A stretch of 64,000 bases of DNA, from assembly GCF_003426815.1 (NCBI RefSeq), contig NZ_QKYK01000011.1, positions 1 through 64,000 on the forward strand, given 5' to 3'. Source of the DNA: Desertimonas flava. GTDB lineage: Bacteria; Actinomycetota; Acidimicrobiia; Acidimicrobiales; Ilumatobacteraceae. This document shows, piece by piece, positions 19,301 to 28,015 of this stretch (the stretch's first letter is position 1; each line of letters opens with the position of its first letter). The notes under the pieces were generated by a model that saw only the letters and a program-made list of their open reading frames with translations, ran no database searches and was not told the origin of the DNA. A program made the position numbers and the translations under genes.

Positions 19301-22300
19301 GTTGCTCGCGTCGGCCGGGTCGTCGCTCAGCGTGGTCGGATCGGCGGTCGCGTAGTACACGGTCCCGCCGTCGGGCGTGGCGACCTCGCCGAGGGCGTGG
19401 TCACCGCTGAACTGCGTCCCACGGCCGTCACCGTTGTACGGGAGGATGTCGATCGTGTCGGTGAACGCCTGCGCGACCGGATCGAACGACGAGATCGTGA
19501 CCGTCCACGGCAGCGTCACGGCCCCGGTCTCGTCGGTGATCTGGACCTGCTCGTCCGTCGCCGTCTTGACGATGGCCGTGCGCCCGTTCGTCGAGGTGGT
19601 CACGGTTGCGGTCGTCGGACGGGTGGATTGGTCGTCGACGCTGGCGACGGCGGAGTTCGTCAGCCGTGTCCCGCCGGCGACGTCGGCGTCGGGCCCGGCT
19701 TGGTAGGTCAGCGTCTGCAGAGTGTTCGTCGGGACCCCGTCGAGGTTCCACGTGAGCACCTGCTGGCCGTCGGGGTTCGTCGCCACGCTGGTCGGCGCAG
19801 GTGTGGCCGAGCCGTCGACATAGGTCATGCCTTCGGGCAGGGTGTCGACGATCTCGAAGTCGTCCACGGTCGGCGCGATCGCTCCCGTTCCGTTGGCCGC
19901 GTAGGTGAGCGTGAACGTCGCCGGCTGCCCGGGCAGCACCGTCGGACGATCGACCGACTTCTCGATGGACGGAGTCACGCCGACCACGTAGAGCACGTCG
20001 CGGCCGCTACCGATGTAGGGGTAGCGCATGCCGGGCGTGCGCGGTCCGCCGCCGTCGGTCGGGCTGAGCGTGCGGCTCGGCCGCTGCCACACCCCGTCGA
20101 TCGCCAACTCGCCGAACTGCCAGACGTCCTGGCCGACGGGGGCGTCGTCGTTCAACGTCGCCCGCACGTTCAACAGACCGAGGGGTAGGCCGCTGATGGA
20201 GGAATGCGGGTAGGAGGCCCGAACTGCCTTGACGGTGGACAGGTCGGCCGGCAGCGTCGTCGTCCAGCCACCGGGATCGGTCGCGCAGGTGAACGCGTTC
20301 GGGTCGTACCCGGCGCTCCCCGGATCGACCGTGGCGGCGCCACCGACGTAGTACTCGATCGTCGCGTCGGGGATCGGCGTGCCGCCCCACCTGCCCCGCA
20401 GATAGTGCTCCTGGTACGTGACCCACCTGGTGTCCATGATGATGCACTGGGAGATGATGTCGGTCGGGTCGCGCGGCTCGGTGCCGAGCTGGTGAACGTT
20501 GACCATGTCCACCGGTGCTCCGGCTGACACGTAGAGCTGGTTGCTCCACCACGATGGCGCCGAGACGCCCATGGTCTCGGGGCGCCAGGCGTTCGACCAC
20601 CCGCCCCGCGTGATGGTCTTGTCGGAGCGGTTGTTGTCAGGGTCGTCGCTCGCCGTGGCGCCCGACACCGACGTGTACGTCGGTGCGTTCGAGACCAGCG
20701 TGATGCTGTTGTTCGCTGCGGACTGGATGCGGAACCAGACCGAACCGCTGGCGATTGCCGACCGATCGACCGGCAGGAGCTGATCGGCGGAGTCGGTGGT
20801 CGGTACCTGGGCCAACGAGTAGTCGATACCGGTGAGCGTGAGCTCGAACGTGTCGGCGTCGATCTGCGTCAGTGTGCACGAATCGACGAACGGAGCCATC
20901 TGCTCGGTCGGGTGCGTACCACCCGACCAGGGATGGCCGCCAGCGGGTCCATCCGTGAACGGCGTGCATGCGTTGGGGCCGACGACGAGGCCGGCCGCGA
21001 TCCCGTCGGTCACGGTGAGCTCGTAGGTCACCGAGTCCGGACCGGCCTCGCTGAAGTCTTGGAGGAAGAGCGTCCACTCGAGGTCGACATCGACGTAGCC
21101 CGTGCCGTACTCCCGGAAGTTGGTCGCGCCCTGCCAGGCGATGTCCATGCCGAACGTGTTGACGATCGGGATCGGGTCGGGCGTGACGGTCTGGCCGGCG
21201 ATGGAACCTTCGATCGACAGCTCGCTGCCGGTCGGGCCGTTGGCCGTCACGGGCGTCTGCACGGCCACCGCCGAGCCGGCGTTCACCGTGCCGAAGTTGC
21301 ACGTCAGCGTCAACCCGTCGGTGGAGATGCTCGACGCCGGAGTGACGCCGGTGGTGAGGCAGGCGTCGGGGATGCCCTCGAACCGGCCGTTGCCCACGGT
21401 GAACGTGGCGGTCACGTCGTCCACCGGGTCGTTGCCCGGCGGATCGGCGCTGTCATTGACGTTGACGTACCACTGGGCCACCACCGGGTCGCCGCTGGCC
21501 ACCTCGGCCGGCGGCGTGATCCAGTCGCCGGCGATCTCGTACTCGGGAGGCCCGGCCAGCGCCAACGGCGCGAAGAGGCCGTCGTCCGCCGCCGGCGGCA
21601 CGTCCTCGGTCGTCGCGGGCACGTCCTCGGTCGTCGCGGGCACGTCCTCGGTCGTCGTGGGCACGTCCTCGGTCGTGGTGGGGGGCACGTCCTCGGTCGT
21701 GGTGGGGGGCACGTCCGCTGTCGTCGCGGGCACGTCCTCGGTCGCCGGTCCGAAGGTCACCTCGGACTCGCCAGGGGCGTGGAGCCCGATCGTCTCGACG
21801 TTGTCGGGTCCGAGCGCATAGGTGCCTTCGTCGTCGGCGACGACGGCGACCGTGAACGTCGCCGACGTCGCACCGGCGACCAGCTCACCGTGGGCCTCGA
21901 CGATGTTGGAACCGACCTCGGCCGTCACGGCGATGCCGTCGGTTCCGGCGACCGGCTCGGCCACCGTGAGACCCGCGGGCAGCGTGGCCGTGAACGACCA
22001 GCCCGACTTGGAGCCCAGCTCCGTCGTATTGGTCACGGTGAAGGTCAGCGGCACGACATCGCCCGCCGCGGCATCGTCGGAAGCGCCGAGCTCGAGATCG
22101 AGCTGGGGTGTCACGTCGACCAGCCGGAGATTGTCGAGGGCGCCGACACCGGCGCCGCCGGGGCTGGCGCTCACCACGATCTGGAGCGAACCGCCGGGCG
22201 CCATCACCGCCACGTCGCCGAGCGCTGTTCCGACGGCGATGTCTCCCGCCACGACGGCGGGGCGGGCGCAGACGTCGACCGCGGTCGACGACGCGGGCAG

Positions 22301-23167
22301 TTGCGTGCCGTCGGCCACGAGCGACAGGTCGAATCGGGGCGCACCGGCACAGTTCGCCGACGCGAAGTCCGCGGCGACGGTGTAGTAGTGGCCGGGTTCG
22401 ACACTGACCGGAGCCGTCGCGACGACGGCGCTGCCGGCGCCACCCGGAACCGGTGTGACGACGTGGTTGCCCTGCGACTGCGTCACCCCACCCCATTGAC
22501 CGAGCACGTCGGCCAGAGTGCGCACGACGTTCCACTCCTCGGCGGTGCCGGGCCACCCGTTCGGAGCGATCGCGTCACCGTAGGAGGCGACGATTCCGCT
22601 GGCACTCACCGGCTGGCCCACCTCGAAGTCGTCGGCGAAGACCAGGACAGGGGGTTGCGGTGTTCCGGGCAGACCCGGCACCGATGCGGCACCGAAGGCC
22701 ACGTCACTGGCCGGCACCCCGGAGACGAGCGGTGCGTCGGCCGGCGAGGCGATCGTCGTGGCCGGCGGCGTCGAATCGACCGGTTCGGACGGAGGCGCGG
22801 AAGCGTCGGTGGTGGGCGCCGGGTCCGTCCCAGTCGATGTCGGCGGAAGCGATGACGGCGGCGACGTGGTCGTCGCGGCGGCCGCGGTCGTTGCGGGTGG
22901 CGATTCGGTGTTCGGTGGCGTCGGCGCCGGCTCGGTTGGTGTCGTCGCCGGCTCGGTTGGTGTCGTGGCCGGCTCGGTGGCTGGTGGCTCCGGCGGCGGG
23001 GTCGAGGCGTCGGCGACACTCATCGGGACGACCAGCCCGGACAGCAACGTGGTCGTCACGAGCAGGACGTTGACGGCCCAACGGTGGCGTCGAGAGCGGT
23101 GGTTGCCGAGTCGCGATGAGGGCGCGTTCGTTGCTCTCGTGTGAGCCAAACCTCGAGCGTTCTCCAC
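16343..23167 (-). CDS. Giant repeat-containing surface protein ending in IPVTG
   Basis: This is a 2,274-residue exported protein. The GTG at 23167 follows AGAAGG by 9 bases; an ATG at 23230 would add 21 residues and lacks such a site. A basic region (RSRRHRW) and hydrophobic helix end in SVADA near residue 54, a signal peptidase I-like site. A Pro/Thr stalk (about 52-139), a jelly-roll-like region (about 175-360), a DUF11-like domain, an EDVPxTT repeat (about 474-523), a long unassigned region, a DUF11 domain (about 1056-1176) and five tandem domains of about 150 residues (1366-2126) follow, then a last DUF11-like domain. It ends IPVTG and stop, with no membrane helix. It is probably an adhesin or S-layer-like filament. 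Confidence 0.8.
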   Translation of the reverse strand: MENARGLAHTRATNAPSSRLGNHRSRRHRWAVNVLLVTTTLLSGLVVPMSVADASTPPPEPPATEPATTPTEPATTPTEPAPTPPNTESPPATTAAAATTTSPPSSLPPTSTGTDPAPTTDASAPPSEPVDSTPPATTIASPADAPLVSGVPASDVAFGAASVPGLPGTPQPPVLVFADDFEVGQPVSASGIVASYGDAIAPNGWPGTAEEWNVVRTLADVLGQWGGVTQSQGNHVVTPVPGGAGSAVVATAPVSVEPGHYYTVAADFASANCAGAPRFDLSLVADGTQLPASSTAVDVCARPAVVAGDIAVGTALGDVAVMAPGGSLQIVVSASPGGAGVGALDNLRLVDVTPQLDLELGASDDAAAGDVVPLTFTVTNTTELGSKSGWSFTATLPAGLTVAEPVAGTDGIAVTAEVGSNIVEAHGELVAGATSATFTVAVVADDEGTYALGPDNVETIGLHAPGESEVTFGPATEDVPATTADVPPTTTEDVPPTTTEDVPTTTEDVPATTEDVPATTEDVPPAADDGLFAPLALAGPPEYEIAGDWITPPAEVASGDPVVAQWYVNVNDSADPPGNDPVDDVTATFTVGNGRFEGIPDACLTTGVTPASSISTDGLTLTCNFGTVNAGSAVAVQTPVTANGPTGSELSIEGSIAGQTVTPDPIPIVNTFGMDIAWQGATNFREYGTGYVDVDLEWTLFLQDFSEAGPDSVTYELTVTDGIAAGLVVGPNACTPFTDGPAGGHPWSGGTHPTEQMAPFVDSCTLTQIDADTFELTLTGIDYSLAQVPTTDSADQLLPVDRSAIASGSVWFRIQSAANNSITLVSNAPTYTSVSGATASDDPDNNRSDKTITRGGWSNAWRPETMGVSAPSWWSNQLYVSAGAPVDMVNVHQLGTEPRDPTDIISQCIIMDTRWVTYQEHYLRGRWGGTPIPDATIEYYVGGAATVDPGSAGYDPNAFTCATDPGGWTTTLPADLSTVKAVRASYPHSSISGLPLGLLNVRATLNDDAPVGQDVWQFGELAIDGVWQRPSRTLSPTDGGGPRTPGMRYPYIGSGRDVLYVVGVTPSIEKSVDRPTVLPGQPATFTLTYAANGTGAIAPTVDDFEIVDTLPEGMTYVDGSATPAPTSVATNPDGQQVLTWNLDGVPTNTLQTLTYQAGPDADVAGGTRLTNSAVASVDDQSTRPTTATVTTSTNGRTAIVKTATDEQVQITDETGAVTLPWTVTISSFDPVAQAFTDTIDILPYNGDGRGTQFSGDHALGEVATPDGGTVYYATADPTTLSDDPADASNGAAGDPAGNTVGWTTTPPADLGDVTAIRVIGPELAPGATFEFQLELETSGAEPGDVYVNRAQARSENTVLVMRTSALIELYEDVLVKELDSLVRNDDGTFDVVFTISNTRTGSGPGYDLSDTLQYGDGVTLNGDPVAANVDPGDGSITLVNTYDAATTTLTIADDVPIADGVTHVYTVTSNVTLDEATATFESTDCALEGGETGTGLLNTAALTVEDVDLEAEACAELPYTTHDKELTAGPTPNGDGTYTVEYTIDVHSMGAAPDVYDLSDEFMFGESVTIEGTPTVTNTEPGDIATLGTWDPAATTLAVVDGQPIPAGTADGPTTHSYVVTAVVSLDADTVTFENTDCEMGGDDGTGLFNESTLTLGGYVENDDACAPISEPLHAKTVTGGPTPIGNGLYEVEYTIEVTNTGAADSEYDLVDDFQFGESVTIEGTPTVVNTVPGGIATLGSWNPTATTLAIVDGEPIAAGAPGAPEVHAYVVTVQVSVDAETVTFEDTDCALADSETGTGLFNRATLDVNGEEADRDACPPISEPLHTKTITAGPELLGNGNYSVEFTIEVTNAGAAASTYDLVDDFRFSNAVTIEGTPTVTNSEPGGIPTLGTWDADTTTLVIVDDQPITAGAPDAPTVHAYVVSVEVSVDPALVTAANSDCELGTDDGTGLFNTATMTVNDEEADADTCTPFPSPEITLVKDIASGPTDLGDNRYEISYSITVSNDGTGAGSYDLDDRFRFGDGITVESAAIANTEPGGIVTDPSWNGEDEIVVVTAEELAAGSQHVYLVTAVVLVDAAGDATAEARDCTLTTGESGTGLLNTATVRANGDELTDDACAETPGDPELTVSKVVSATTVQPNGTLTYTVTVTNSGNVDFTEADPAVAVDDLTDVLDDATWLDTASASSGSLSFTAPTLTWSGPLAVGETVTMTYSVRVHQVVTGPGELHNTVSAVLSNCAPDTVDPECNTVTRIPPPAAPPAPITPGPIPVTG
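16790..19070 (-). repeat. Five tandem units of about 460 bp in the giant surface gene
   Basis: Units start near KELDSLV, HDKELTAGP, HAKTVTGGP, HTKTITAGP and VKDIASGP and share YDL.D.F.FG..VTIEGTPTV, GTWD..TTTL and TDCxLxxxxxGTGL(F/L)N. The middle three are most alike, suggesting recent internal duplication. Each unit carries two conserved cysteines. Confidence 0.8.
21598..21745 (-). repeat. EDVPxTT stalk repeats
   Basis: About eight short units coding EDVPATT/EDVPPTTT form an acidic, threonine-rich stalk. Near-identical 21-24 bp DNA units make the stretch unstable in length. Confidence 0.8.
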
Positions 23168-23258
23168 TGTGCACCACCTTCTCTCCACCCACGAACCAAC
23201 TGATTCGCAGGACCCATCACCGGAATTCATGACTAACGACAGGGTCGGGTGGCCGGCG

Positions 23259-25925
23259 ATGACGAAATGTGCTCAGATTCCGGCGTCCTCATGCCCCGGA
23301 TGTCTGGTTAGCGTCAGGTACGTGGGCGAACTGCGCGTGGGTGCTGCTTCGATCGCCGGCGTCGTCGACCGACCGCGCCTGTCGACGATCCTCGACTCCG
23401 ACCTTCTGCAGGTCTGTGTGGTGCAGGGGCCGAGCGGCTCGGGCAAGACGACCTTGGTTCGCAGCTGGGCCTTGCAGCAGACGTCGGACCACCCCGTCGC
23501 TTGGATCTCGGTGAACAAGCTGCTGGCAAGCCGGCACTCCTTTTGGCAACACGTCGTCAACAGCGCCCACCGCTTGGGCCTTCTTGCCGACGACACGGCC
23601 CGTTCACTCAGCGATCAGCTGACCGTCACCGCCGATCCGATCAGGATCGCGACGGCGCTCGTCGCGGAGTCTCGACGGCTCACATTGGTGTTCGACACCT
23701 ACGAGAACCTCGGAGCTCTCACACCGGAGATCGACAACGACGTCACACGAATCGTCGCAACCGTTCCCACTGCACGCGTCCTGATCACCACAAGAGGCCC
23801 CACGGCGCTGGCCGACCAGGACCTCCCGGCCGGTCGCATCTCACGGGTGATCACGATGAGCGAGCTGGCCTTCACCCCAGACGAGATCCACACACTCGTC
23901 GCGAGTCAGACCGGCCTGGACGACGTGCACTTGGCTCGCTCGATCGCCCGCTCGACGCGGGGATACGCACTCGAGGTGCGCGCCGCCGTGCTCGCCGTGG
24001 CGAACCTCGGGACCGTGCCACGGGCCGACTCGGCCGAGTGGAGCACCGTTCTCGAAAGTCGACTCGAGGCCTTGCTGCCCGACCCGCTGGCTGCCCGGTT
24101 CGTCGCCGACACGAGCGTCCCCCCGTACTTCGACATCGACCTGGCCGCCCGGCTGACCGGACATCCCGACGCCGAAGGTCTGCTGTCAGTCTTGGAGCGC
24201 AACGGCTTCGGACGGTGGATCCCGTACGCCCGTGGGCGTCCCGTCTTCCAGTACGTCGAGGCGGTCCGCGACGTCTTCCGCACACGAGCGGCCGACGACG
24301 ACGAGCGGCTCCGGCGATCCTCCAGAACGACCGCTCACTGGCTCCTCGACAACGGCGACCTCGACCAGTCGCTGCAGTTCGCCATCGCCGGCGGTGACTA
24401 CGCCACCGCTCAACTGATCTTCCTGCTGTTGTTGATCACCGATCCCGACAGCTACATCTCCGACCGATTCCTCGTCCCGCTGCAGCAGATCCCGCACGAG
24501 GAGCTGGAGCCGCACCCACTCCTCGCCTTCGCCCTCGGTCTGGCGTTGATGGCCAACCCCATCCTGCGGCAGGAAGCGCCGAGTGCGTTCGCCATCTCGA
24601 TCGCTTCGACCGCGATGCCGGTGAAGCTCTCTCCGCAATTGGACCGGTTCTGCTCGGCCAGCCTGAAGGCCGTGGCGCGTCGGCTGATCTTCCGGTTCCG
24701 GGAGTCCGCCGACGCCAGTCTGGAGGCGGCTCAGCTCGTGGACGCCATCGACGCAGACGTCGTCGAGCAGTTCCGCGAGCACATCGGGACGATCTTGCGC
24801 CAGCTCAGCTACTCGTTGCTCCAGGGCGGCAAGATCGACGACGCCCTGGTCATCATGGCCCGCTCGGCAGCCCTGTGCGTGAACGAGACATCGCGGAACT
24901 ACTCGATCGCCTATGCCGCGGGAACGAGTGCGTTCGCCGGGGACATCGCCAAGGCCAAGGCCTTCCAGTTGGCCATCGACACGAGTGCGTGGCCCGCCGA
25001 TCTCAGGCAGTCGTACATGAACGGCCTCGGCCTCGTGGCCGAGGGCTTCATTCGCCTCGACAGCCTCGACTTCGCGGGAGCGCTCGACGTGCTCGGCGAG
25101 TCGGAGTCGTACATCCAGACCGCCGAGTTCTGGCCCTTCCTCACGGCGATCTCGATGGCAGCACGATTCGGCCTCGGGCAGGGTCTCGCCGAGGCCGAGC
25201 GCGTGACCGCGGAACTGTCGAAGCCGGTTCCGCCACCGGGCATCGGCGACAACGTCGGGACCGAGCTCCTCAACGCGTGGCTCGCCCACTTGTGGCTGCA
25301 AGGCGGAGAGCCCCGGCGGGCCGCCGGCGTGCTCGAGAACCAGCGGGCCGACAGCCCTCACCTCGCGTGGGCGCGCGTCGAGGTGTTGCTCGAGGCCGGC
25401 CATGCGCGCCGTGCCCTCGACCTCGCGTCGGTGCTCCTCGAACTTCCAGGTCACACACTTCGCTCCCGCGCGGCGACGCAGACCGTGGCGGCCGTCGCCG
25501 CCGCACGGCAGGGTGCACCAGACGTGGCGATCTCGTTGCTGAACCGGGCGGCAGTCATCTACGAGACGTACGGCGCCCGACTGCACGTGGCGCGTCTGCC
25601 GCTCGCCGATCGCGTCGTCCTGTTGGAGCTGGCGCGGCGATCCGGATCGACGAGCCTGCAGCACTATCTCGAGCTGCCGACCGGCGTGACGCCGGAAGCG
25701 GGTCGCCCGACGGTCGAGCTGACACCCCGCGAGCGGGTGGTCCTCGCCGCTCTCGCCGAGCACGGCACCACGCGCTCGATCGCCCACGCCCTGGTCGTGT
25801 CGCCCCACACGATCAAGTCGCAGCTGCATGCCATCTATCGAAAGCTCGGGGTGTCGTCGCGCGACTCGGCATTGAGGGTGGCGCGTGAGTACGGCTTGCT
25901 CGACAGGACCGAAGTCGGCTCCTGA
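23259..25925 (+). CDS. LAL/MalT-type LuxR family regulator
   Basis: This is a large ATP-binding transcriptional activator of about 888 residues. It has a P-loop, VVQGPSGSGKTTLVRSW, a Walker B-like LTLVFDTYENL, a long tetratricopeptide-like middle, and a C-terminal LuxR helix-turn-helix, LTPRERVVLAALAEHGTTRS, SPHTIKSQLHAIYRKLGV. In MalT-type proteins an inducer and ATP drive oligomerisation on direct repeats. It is divergent from the giant surface gene, with starts less than 160 bp apart, so it may control that gene. The start is uncertain: ATG at 23229 or 23259, or GTG at 23322, which would put the P-loop at the usual distance from the N-terminus. Confidence 0.82.
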   Translation: MTKCAQIPASSCPGCLVSVRYVGELRVGAASIAGVVDRPRLSTILDSDLLQVCVVQGPSGSGKTTLVRSWALQQTSDHPVAWISVNKLLASRHSFWQHVVNSAHRLGLLADDTARSLSDQLTVTADPIRIATALVAESRRLTLVFDTYENLGALTPEIDNDVTRIVATVPTARVLITTRGPTALADQDLPAGRISRVITMSELAFTPDEIHTLVASQTGLDDVHLARSIARSTRGYALEVRAAVLAVANLGTVPRADSAEWSTVLESRLEALLPDPLAARFVADTSVPPYFDIDLAARLTGHPDAEGLLSVLERNGFGRWIPYARGRPVFQYVEAVRDVFRTRAADDDERLRRSSRTTAHWLLDNGDLDQSLQFAIAGGDYATAQLIFLLLLITDPDSYISDRFLVPLQQIPHEELEPHPLLAFALGLALMANPILRQEAPSAFAISIASTAMPVKLSPQLDRFCSASLKAVARRLIFRFRESADASLEAAQLVDAIDADVVEQFREHIGTILRQLSYSLLQGGKIDDALVIMARSAALCVNETSRNYSIAYAAGTSAFAGDIAKAKAFQLAIDTSAWPADLRQSYMNGLGLVAEGFIRLDSLDFAGALDVLGESESYIQTAEFWPFLTAISMAARFGLGQGLAEAERVTAELSKPVPPPGIGDNVGTELLNAWLAHLWLQGGEPRRAAGVLENQRADSPHLAWARVEVLLEAGHARRALDLASVLLELPGHTLRSRAATQTVAAVAAARQGAPDVAISLLNRAAVIYETYGARLHVARLPLADRVVLLELARRSGSTSLQHYLELPTGVTPEAGRPTVELTPRERVVLAALAEHGTTRSIAHALVVSPHTIKSQLHAIYRKLGVSSRDSALRVAREYGLLDRTEVGS

Positions 25926-25961
25926 CGGCTTCATCCCGAGTCGACGCGGTCTAGTCCCAGG

Positions 25962-26003
25962 ACCAATTCGGAGCCATCCGGTACCAATTCGATCCCATCG
26001 ACG
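25962..26003. promoter_or_regulatory. Tandem 21-bp direct repeats upstream of the sigma factor gene
   Basis: ACCAATTCG begins two adjacent 21-bp units (25962-25982 and 25983-26003), which also share CCATC. Spacing of two helical turns is typical of activator sites bound on one DNA face. They sit between the LuxR stop and the ECF sigma factor start at 26070. Confidence 0.45.
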
Positions 26004-26069
26004 TCACAGCCCGCATTCGGCGCCCTTGTACATGGTCGCAGAGACCAGACGAGAGAGTGGGTATGTCCA

Positions 26070-26912
26070 ATGGAGCCGCCGCAAGCGAGACCGACCACGT
26101 CCAACACACGCGCCCCGAGACGGGACGATCTGCGAGATTCGAGTGATGGCGAACTCCTCAGGCTCGTCGGCGACGGTGACAACGAGGCGCTCGCGACGCT
26201 GTACGAGCGGCACTATCACGATGCCCTTCGATTCGCCCAGCGGCTGTCGTCCGGCTCGGGTCTTCGATCCGCCGAAGACATCGTGGCCGAGGCCGTTCGC
26301 CGCGTCCTCACAGCACTCGACGGTGGCAGCGGTCCCGTCATCGGGTTTCGCGAATATCTCTTCACGGCCGTCCGCTCCGTGTCGATGAGCCCGCCGCGCA
26401 GCTTCCACGTCGAAGCGCCGCACGAGTCACCGGCCGCCGGCGAGGTGCCAGCGGTGGACGAGGCGCTCGACGGTCTCGTCGTGCGGCAGGCCTTCGCGTC
26501 CCTTCCGGCGCGTTGGCAGCATGCGCTGTGGATGGTCATCGTCACGGGGATGAAGCCCATCGAGCTGGGGCCGGTGCTCGGCCTCAGCCCCAACGCCGTC
26601 GCCGCCCTCGTCAAGCGAGCGCGTGACGCCCTACGGATCGCCTACGTCCGGGCCTACCTTCCGCGCCCGGCCGCGCTCGCCTGCCGGCGGGCGATCGATC
26701 AGCTGGCGCGTTGCACCGTGACGTCCCTCGGCGACGGCCCGCAACGCGCGCTCGATGCGCACCTCACCGCGTGCGACGACTGCCGGCGTGCCGCCGCGAC
26801 GATCGGCGAGGAGATCGCGACGTGGCGACGATCCACGGGCCGCACTCGGGGATGTACCCGATTGCCGCGGGACGCGAGCCCCGGCGAGCGCCACACCGAA
26901 GCGGTCGCCTGA
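26070..26912 (+). CDS. ECF sigma factor with C-terminal zinc-finger-like tail
   Basis: The 280-residue protein has a sigma-70 region 2-like part (DNEALATLYERHYHDALRFA, SAEDIVAEAVRRVL) and a region 4-like part (LPARWQHALWMVIVTGMKPI, LGLSPNAVAALVKRARDALR). After region 4 comes HLTACDDCRRA, an H-x3-C-x2-C pattern like that of zinc-binding anti-sigma factors. No separate anti-sigma gene is next to it, so the control domain may be fused. Region 2 is somewhat degenerate. It follows the LuxR gene by 144 bp on the same strand. Confidence 0.75.
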   Translation: MEPPQARPTTSNTRAPRRDDLRDSSDGELLRLVGDGDNEALATLYERHYHDALRFAQRLSSGSGLRSAEDIVAEAVRRVLTALDGGSGPVIGFREYLFTAVRSVSMSPPRSFHVEAPHESPAAGEVPAVDEALDGLVVRQAFASLPARWQHALWMVIVTGMKPIELGPVLGLSPNAVAALVKRARDALRIAYVRAYLPRPAALACRRAIDQLARCTVTSLGDGPQRALDAHLTACDDCRRAAATIGEEIATWRRSTGRTRGCTRLPRDASPGERHTEAVA

Positions 26913-27120
26913 CGGCTTCCGCGAGGTATTCTCGAGTCGATTGGTCAACTTTGAGCACGGCGTCCAGCCGTCGCTGCGGTAACCTGGGGGTCACCCACTT
27001 GGGCGAGTTCGTGCCGCCGGCCACGCCGGCGTCGTCTGCTCGACCGAGCAGACGTCAGGAGCTCGTCATCAGCAGACCGTTCGACCGTTCCAAGTTCGCC
27101 ACGTCATCGCGCGGCCCGTC

Positions 27121-27399
27121 ATGGTGACCAAGAAGTCGGCCAAGGGTGCGGCCAACCCCTACCTGGGGGACGGCGACATCGACGCCCTCTCGCCGGCCAA
27201 CCGGCTCGCGTACGAGATCATCGCCGACCGCCGTGATGTCCTGCCGTCTGTAGAGCGGATCATGAACGCCGGGCTCGCCGAGCCCGACACCGTGAACGCA
27301 CTGACCTTGTTCCGGACCGCGCTCGGCAGCCTGGACGATCCCAACCGGGACCCGCGGGCGGCCGTCGCCGCAGCGACGGCGGCCTCTTCGGGGTCATGA
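27121..27399 (+). CDS. Hypothetical protein, 92 residues
   Basis: This small protein begins MVTKKSAKGAANPYLGDGDI and has a helical middle (LAYEIIADRRDVLPSVERIM) and an alanine-rich tail. I do not recognise a family. The stop overlaps the next start as ATGA, which supports both as genes. The 208 bp before it (26913-27120) hold no feature I can name. Confidence 0.6.
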   Translation: MVTKKSAKGAANPYLGDGDIDALSPANRLAYEIIADRRDVLPSVERIMNAGLAEPDTVNALTLFRTALGSLDDPNRDPRAAVAAATAASSGS

Positions 27400-27647
27400 G
27401 CCAGGCTAGGTTCCAGAAGCAGCAGCGCGAGAAGCAGCGCCGAGAGCGCGCCGCGGCGAAGTTCGCCAAGAAGACGGAGCGACGCGAGGCGGCCGAGGAC
27501 GCACCGCCGCCTCTGGCCCCCGCCGAGGAAGCCGAGATCCTCGCTGCACTCGCCGACCTCCACGCTCGGTACGGTCGCGACGAGATCGAGCTCGAGGACT
27601 TCGAGGCCCAGCGGGACGAGCTCACCGGGCGCCTGGGCTCGCTCTGA
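27396..27647 (+). CDS. Small basic coiled protein with SHOCT-like end
   Basis: This 83-residue protein starts with a strongly basic, charged helix (KQQREKQRRERAAAKFAKKT) and ends LADLHARYGRDEIELEDFEA, which resembles the short SHOCT-type C-terminal module found in many unrelated bacterial proteins. It is translationally coupled to the preceding small gene. Function unknown. Confidence 0.6.
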   Translation: MSQARFQKQQREKQRRERAAAKFAKKTERREAAEDAPPPLAPAEEAEILAALADLHARYGRDEIELEDFEAQRDELTGRLGSL

Positions 27648-27658
27648 GTCCCCCGCAC

Positions 27659-27678
27659 CAGGTCGATCGATCGACCTG
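27659..27678. terminator. 20-bp perfect palindrome after the small-gene pair
   Basis: CAGGTCGATCGATCGACCTG is fully self-complementary and begins 11 bp after the stop at 27647. As RNA it would form an 8-bp stem with a TCGA loop. It is a probable terminator, although a protein-binding site is possible. Confidence 0.5.
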
Positions 27679-28015
27679 AGCCCGGGAGGCGGTCGCAGAA
27701 GCCTCGCCGGGGTCCGGCAGCCCGGCCCCGAACTGCGCCAGCCCGCACCACGCTCACGACCGACCCGTCTGGCGACCGAATAGGCCCAGGTCGGTGCCAT
27801 CAGCGCGCACGATGTCGACCGGTGACCCCTCGGCCCGATAACGTGAACGTCGCGGCACGGGGCGGAGGTGGTGGAACCTCGGGTTCGGTGTCGATGCCGT
27901 GGACTGCGTCCGAACCGCACAAGAGCGCAAGGAATCCCGGCCCATCGCGGCACCCGCCGTGGTGTTCGGCGCGAAGTGCGTTGCCGCGTGCACACGCGGC
28001 CGAGAACGAGGATCG
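27679..28015. other. Intergenic region before the helicase gene
   Basis: These 337 bp contain no open frame with plausible coding character and no clear promoter hexamers. The helicase promoter must lie here, but I cannot place it. Confidence 0.5.

Noticed and set aside
16283-20188. 1,301-residue plus-strand open frame opposite the giant surface gene
   Set aside because: It is Arg/Gly/Val-rich shadow sequence without motifs or ribosome site; the minus-strand frame has a signal peptide and clear repeats.
21598-21745. Possible CRISPR or minisatellite array
   Set aside because: In-frame coding repeats of a stalk; no unique spacers.
20912-22855. 647-residue plus-strand open frame, also opposite the giant gene
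   Set aside because: Same reason: arginine-rich antisense shadow created by high GC third positions.
24186-25934. 582-residue minus-strand frame opposite the LuxR gene
   Set aside because: The plus strand carries a P-loop and LuxR helix-turn-helix; the antisense frame has no recognisable domain.
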